Shown piece after piece: positions 5,467 to 7,631 of a stretch of 7,631 nt of DNA. The DNA comes from Chitinophagaceae bacterium (GTDB lineage: Bacteria > Bacteroidota > Bacteroidia > Chitinophagales > Chitinophagaceae). The DNA lies in assembly GCA_017882205.1 (NCBI GenBank), contig JADGPY010000099.1, forward strand, positions 1 to 7,631, given 5' to 3'. Under the pieces are notes generated by a model. It ran no database searches. It worked only from the letters and a program-made list of their open reading frames with translations, and was not told where the DNA came from. The number at the start of each line of letters is the position of its first letter. Position 1 is the first letter of the stretch. Position numbers and translations under genes: made by a program.

Positions 5467-7629
5467 ATGAAGAAGATTATTGTATTTCTTTTATTGTCAT
5501 GCACGCTCTTAAAAGCAAGTGCTGATGAAGGTATGTGGCTACCCATGTTGCTTGGAGAACAGGTTTACCAGGATATGGTAAAACATGGCTTGAAATTAAG
5601 CAAAGAACAGTTGTACAGTATTAATAAATCATCGATTAAGGACGCCATCATCATTTTTGGTGGAGGTTGCACGGGAGAAATTGTTAGTAATGAAGGGCTG
5701 ATATTCACCAACCATCATTGTGGATATGGTGTGATAGCTGGCGCAAGTACTATGGAGCACAACTACCTAAGAGATGGTTTTTATGCCTATTCTAAAGACC
5801 AGGAGATAAAATCCACGTTATCTGTTACTTTTCTGGACAGGATCGTTGATGTTACCAATGATGTTGAAGGTGGGGTAAAAGGACTCGCCTGGGCAGACCG
5901 GGTTAAAAAACTTCAGGAAGTTTTTAAGCAAATCACCGATAAGGTTGCTGATCCGGCAAATGGAATGCAGGGAAGAGTGTATAGTATGTTCAAGGGAAAT
6001 CAATACATCATGTATGTATATAAGATCTATCGCGACATTCGTCTTGTGGGGGCACCACCTGAAAGCATAGGTAAATTTGGCGGAGATACAGATAATTGGG
6101 AGTGGCCAAGGCATACGGGAGATTTTTCTGTGTTTCGTGTATATGCTACCAAAGACGGAAAACCTGCAGACTATAGTGCAGATAATATTCCACTGAAGCC
6201 AAAATGGTTTTTACCTGTCTCAATCAAAGGATTTAAAGATGGCGATTATGCAATGATCTACGGATACCCCGGTGGCACCAACCGATATGAAACATCTTAT
6301 GGCATTAAGCTTAAGAATGAAATAGAAAATCCTTCCCTTGTGGGGTTACGTGATGTACGCCTGAAACTAATGTATGCGCAAATGATCAAAGACCCTGCAG
6401 TAAAATTAAAACTGGCAGAAAATTATGCAAGCGTGGCAAACTATTGGAAATTTTATGATGGTGAAACCAAACAGTTGGAAAAGTATCATACCTATGAATC
6501 CAAACAGCAACAGGAGGCTGCATTTGCAAAATGGGCTCAGGGCAAACCTGAGTATGAAAATCTATGGACCGATTATCAAAAGAACTATGATGCATGGCGA
6601 CCATACGCAAAACAACGCCAGTATGTACTGGAAGGAACTCTTGGATCCTCTTTGGCAGCCTTTGCCGCTAGTTTGCAACAAGTGGAAATTGCTTTGGTTA
6701 AGCAAGGCTCTACAGAGTCAGATGCGCAAAAAGCACTGGCATCCGCAGATGCACAACGCAAAACATTTTTAGCAGCGAATGACAGACCTAGTGATGAGCG
6801 CATTTTAGCAATTACAACCATGATGTTCTATAATGACATTGATAAAAATCAACACCCGATAGGTTTTTATGAAGGCGTAAAGAACAAATTCGGAAGTCTT
6901 GATGATGAATCAACGTATCGTGCATGGGCAAAAAATGTTTATGACAACACCATAATCATGGATGATGCAAAATGGAATGCTTTTGTTGCCAAGCCCGATG
7001 CAAATACATTACAGGCAGACCCTGCATACGCTTATGCTTCAGGATTTATAAAGAATTTTAACCTTAAGTGGGGAAAGAATTCTTCCGATTTTACAAGCAG
7101 AAACAATGAGCTTGGAAGACTTTATATGAAAGGGATTATGCAGATGAATCCTGCTGCAGTTAAAAAGATGTATCCTGATGCCAACTTTAGCATGCGAGTT
7201 AGTTATGGCAACGTAAAGAGTTACAACCCCCGCGATGCTGTACATTATGATTATGAAACCACCGCCAAAGGTGTTGTGGATAAATATATTGCTGGCGATT
7301 ATGAATTTGACTTTCCTCAAAAAGCATTGGATATGTTTAAGAAGAAGGATTTTGGACAATATATTGACAAGTCTAAAAATGATCTGGTGGTTGGTTTTAT
7401 TACAACAAATGATATTACGGGTGGTAATTCAGGATCTCCTGTAATAGATGGCAATGGCAACCTGATCGGTCTGGCATTTGATGGCAACTACGAAGCATTA
7501 AGTCATAAAATTGCATTTGATAAGGATCTTAACCGCACGATTTGTGTAGATGTACGTTTTGTATTGTGGTGTATTGATAAATTGGGTGGAGCTGGAAATA
7601 TTATCAAGGAATTGAAATTAGTGAGATAG
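5467..7629 (+). CDS. S46 family dipeptidyl-peptidase, DPP7-like
   Basis: Serine peptidase that removes dipeptides from the N-terminus of oligopeptides, normally in the periplasm of species that feed on protein. The product is complete at 720 residues, the usual family length. A signal peptide (1-19, ending A-S-A) precedes the mature start DEGMWLP. Trypsin-like catalytic residues fall at His84 (TNHHCGY), Asp219 (RHTGDF) and Ser655 (TGGNSGSP). Asn210-Trp211 and Asp672 lie where family structures hold the free amino end of the substrate. Residue 673 is Gly (AFDGN); the family's Asp/Glu-specific DPP11 enzymes carry Arg there, so DPP7-like preference for hydrophobic P1 residues is inferred. A helical domain (about 290-570) separates the two catalytic barrel halves. 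The C-terminus ends KELKLVR with no type IX sorting domain, consistent with periplasmic location. It is divergent from the GH3 operon with its own likely promoter. Confidence 0.95.
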   Translation: MKKIIVFLLLSCTLLKASADEGMWLPMLLGEQVYQDMVKHGLKLSKEQLYSINKSSIKDAIIIFGGGCTGEIVSNEGLIFTNHHCGYGVIAGASTMEHNYLRDGFYAYSKDQEIKSTLSVTFLDRIVDVTNDVEGGVKGLAWADRVKKLQEVFKQITDKVADPANGMQGRVYSMFKGNQYIMYVYKIYRDIRLVGAPPESIGKFGGDTDNWEWPRHTGDFSVFRVYATKDGKPADYSADNIPLKPKWFLPVSIKGFKDGDYAMIYGYPGGTNRYETSYGIKLKNEIENPSLVGLRDVRLKLMYAQMIKDPAVKLKLAENYASVANYWKFYDGETKQLEKYHTYESKQQQEAAFAKWAQGKPEYENLWTDYQKNYDAWRPYAKQRQYVLEGTLGSSLAAFAASLQQVEIALVKQGSTESDAQKALASADAQRKTFLAANDRPSDERILAITTMMFYNDIDKNQHPIGFYEGVKNKFGSLDDESTYRAWAKNVYDNTIIMDDAKWNAFVAKPDANTLQADPAYAYASGFIKNFNLKWGKNSSDFTSRNNELGRLYMKGIMQMNPAAVKKMYPDANFSMRVSYGNVKSYNPRDAVHYDYETTAKGVVDKYIAGDYEFDFPQKALDMFKKKDFGQYIDKSKNDLVVGFITTNDITGGNSGSPVIDGNGNLIGLAFDGNYEALSHKIAFDKDLNRTICVDVRFVLWCIDKLGGAGNIIKELKLVR

Positions 7630-7631
7630 CT

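Noticed and set aside
6425..6772. Plus-strand open frame inside the peptidase gene, plus several minus-strand frames there
   Set aside because: The S46 frame is complete with catalytic residues and signal peptide; these frames are shadows with no independent support.
5467..7629. DPP11 (acidic-specific) assignment for the S46 peptidase
   Set aside because: Residue 673 is Gly, not the Arg that marks DPP11.
1..7631. CRISPR array, tRNA/rRNA genes, insertion sequence or phage/defence genes
   Set aside because: No repeated spacer pattern, RNA gene motif, transposase or terminal repeats were seen; coding density explains nearly all the window.

Overview
The window reads as an ordinary chromosomal stretch from a member of the Bacteroidota, most likely near the Chitinophagaceae. 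This is inferred from several signs: AT-rich DNA, hardly any Shine-Dalgarno sequences, TAnnTTTG-type promoter elements, a family S46 dipeptidyl-peptidase, a bacterial GH3-family adenylating enzyme, and an NFU protein with the N-terminal wording common in that phylum. No RNA gene, insertion sequence, CRISPR array or phage gene was seen.

Layout. (1) Bases 1-1733, plus strand: a tight operon of an NFU iron-sulfur scaffold (cut at its 5' end by the window edge), a PnuC-type nicotinamide riboside transporter, and a NadR-type ribosylnicotinamide kinase. The last two overlap in ATGA. (2) Bases 1734-1800: a short convergent gap with a 7-bp hairpin, a possible terminator. (3) Bases 5332 down to 1801, minus strand: a four-gene operon in the order GH3-family acyl-acid amide synthetase, LysE-family exporter, unknown secreted or membrane protein, and monofunctional peptidoglycan glycosyltransferase MtgA. 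Junctions are 4 bp, a 1-base overlap (TAGTG) and 43 bp. The three downstream genes have no credible ATG and appear to start at TTG, GTG and GTG. (4) Bases 5333-5466: a divergent promoter region with three TAnnTTTG matches and a 7-bp inverted repeat. (5) Bases 5467-7629, plus strand: a complete S46 dipeptidyl-peptidase with signal peptide and Gly at the specificity position (DPP7-like).

How the genes work together. pnuC and the kinase form a two-step route that imports nicotinamide riboside and traps it as NMN; a separate adenylyltransferase elsewhere would finish NAD. The S46 enzyme releases dipeptides in the periplasm. The GH3 enzyme and the LysE exporter are so tightly linked that a make-and-export pathway for an amino-acid conjugate is a reasonable but untested idea. 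MtgA and the unknown exported protein point to the cell envelope. The window shows no clear new defence or mobile system. The most open questions are the GH3-LysE pairing, the unknown gene beside them, and the run of non-ATG starts.
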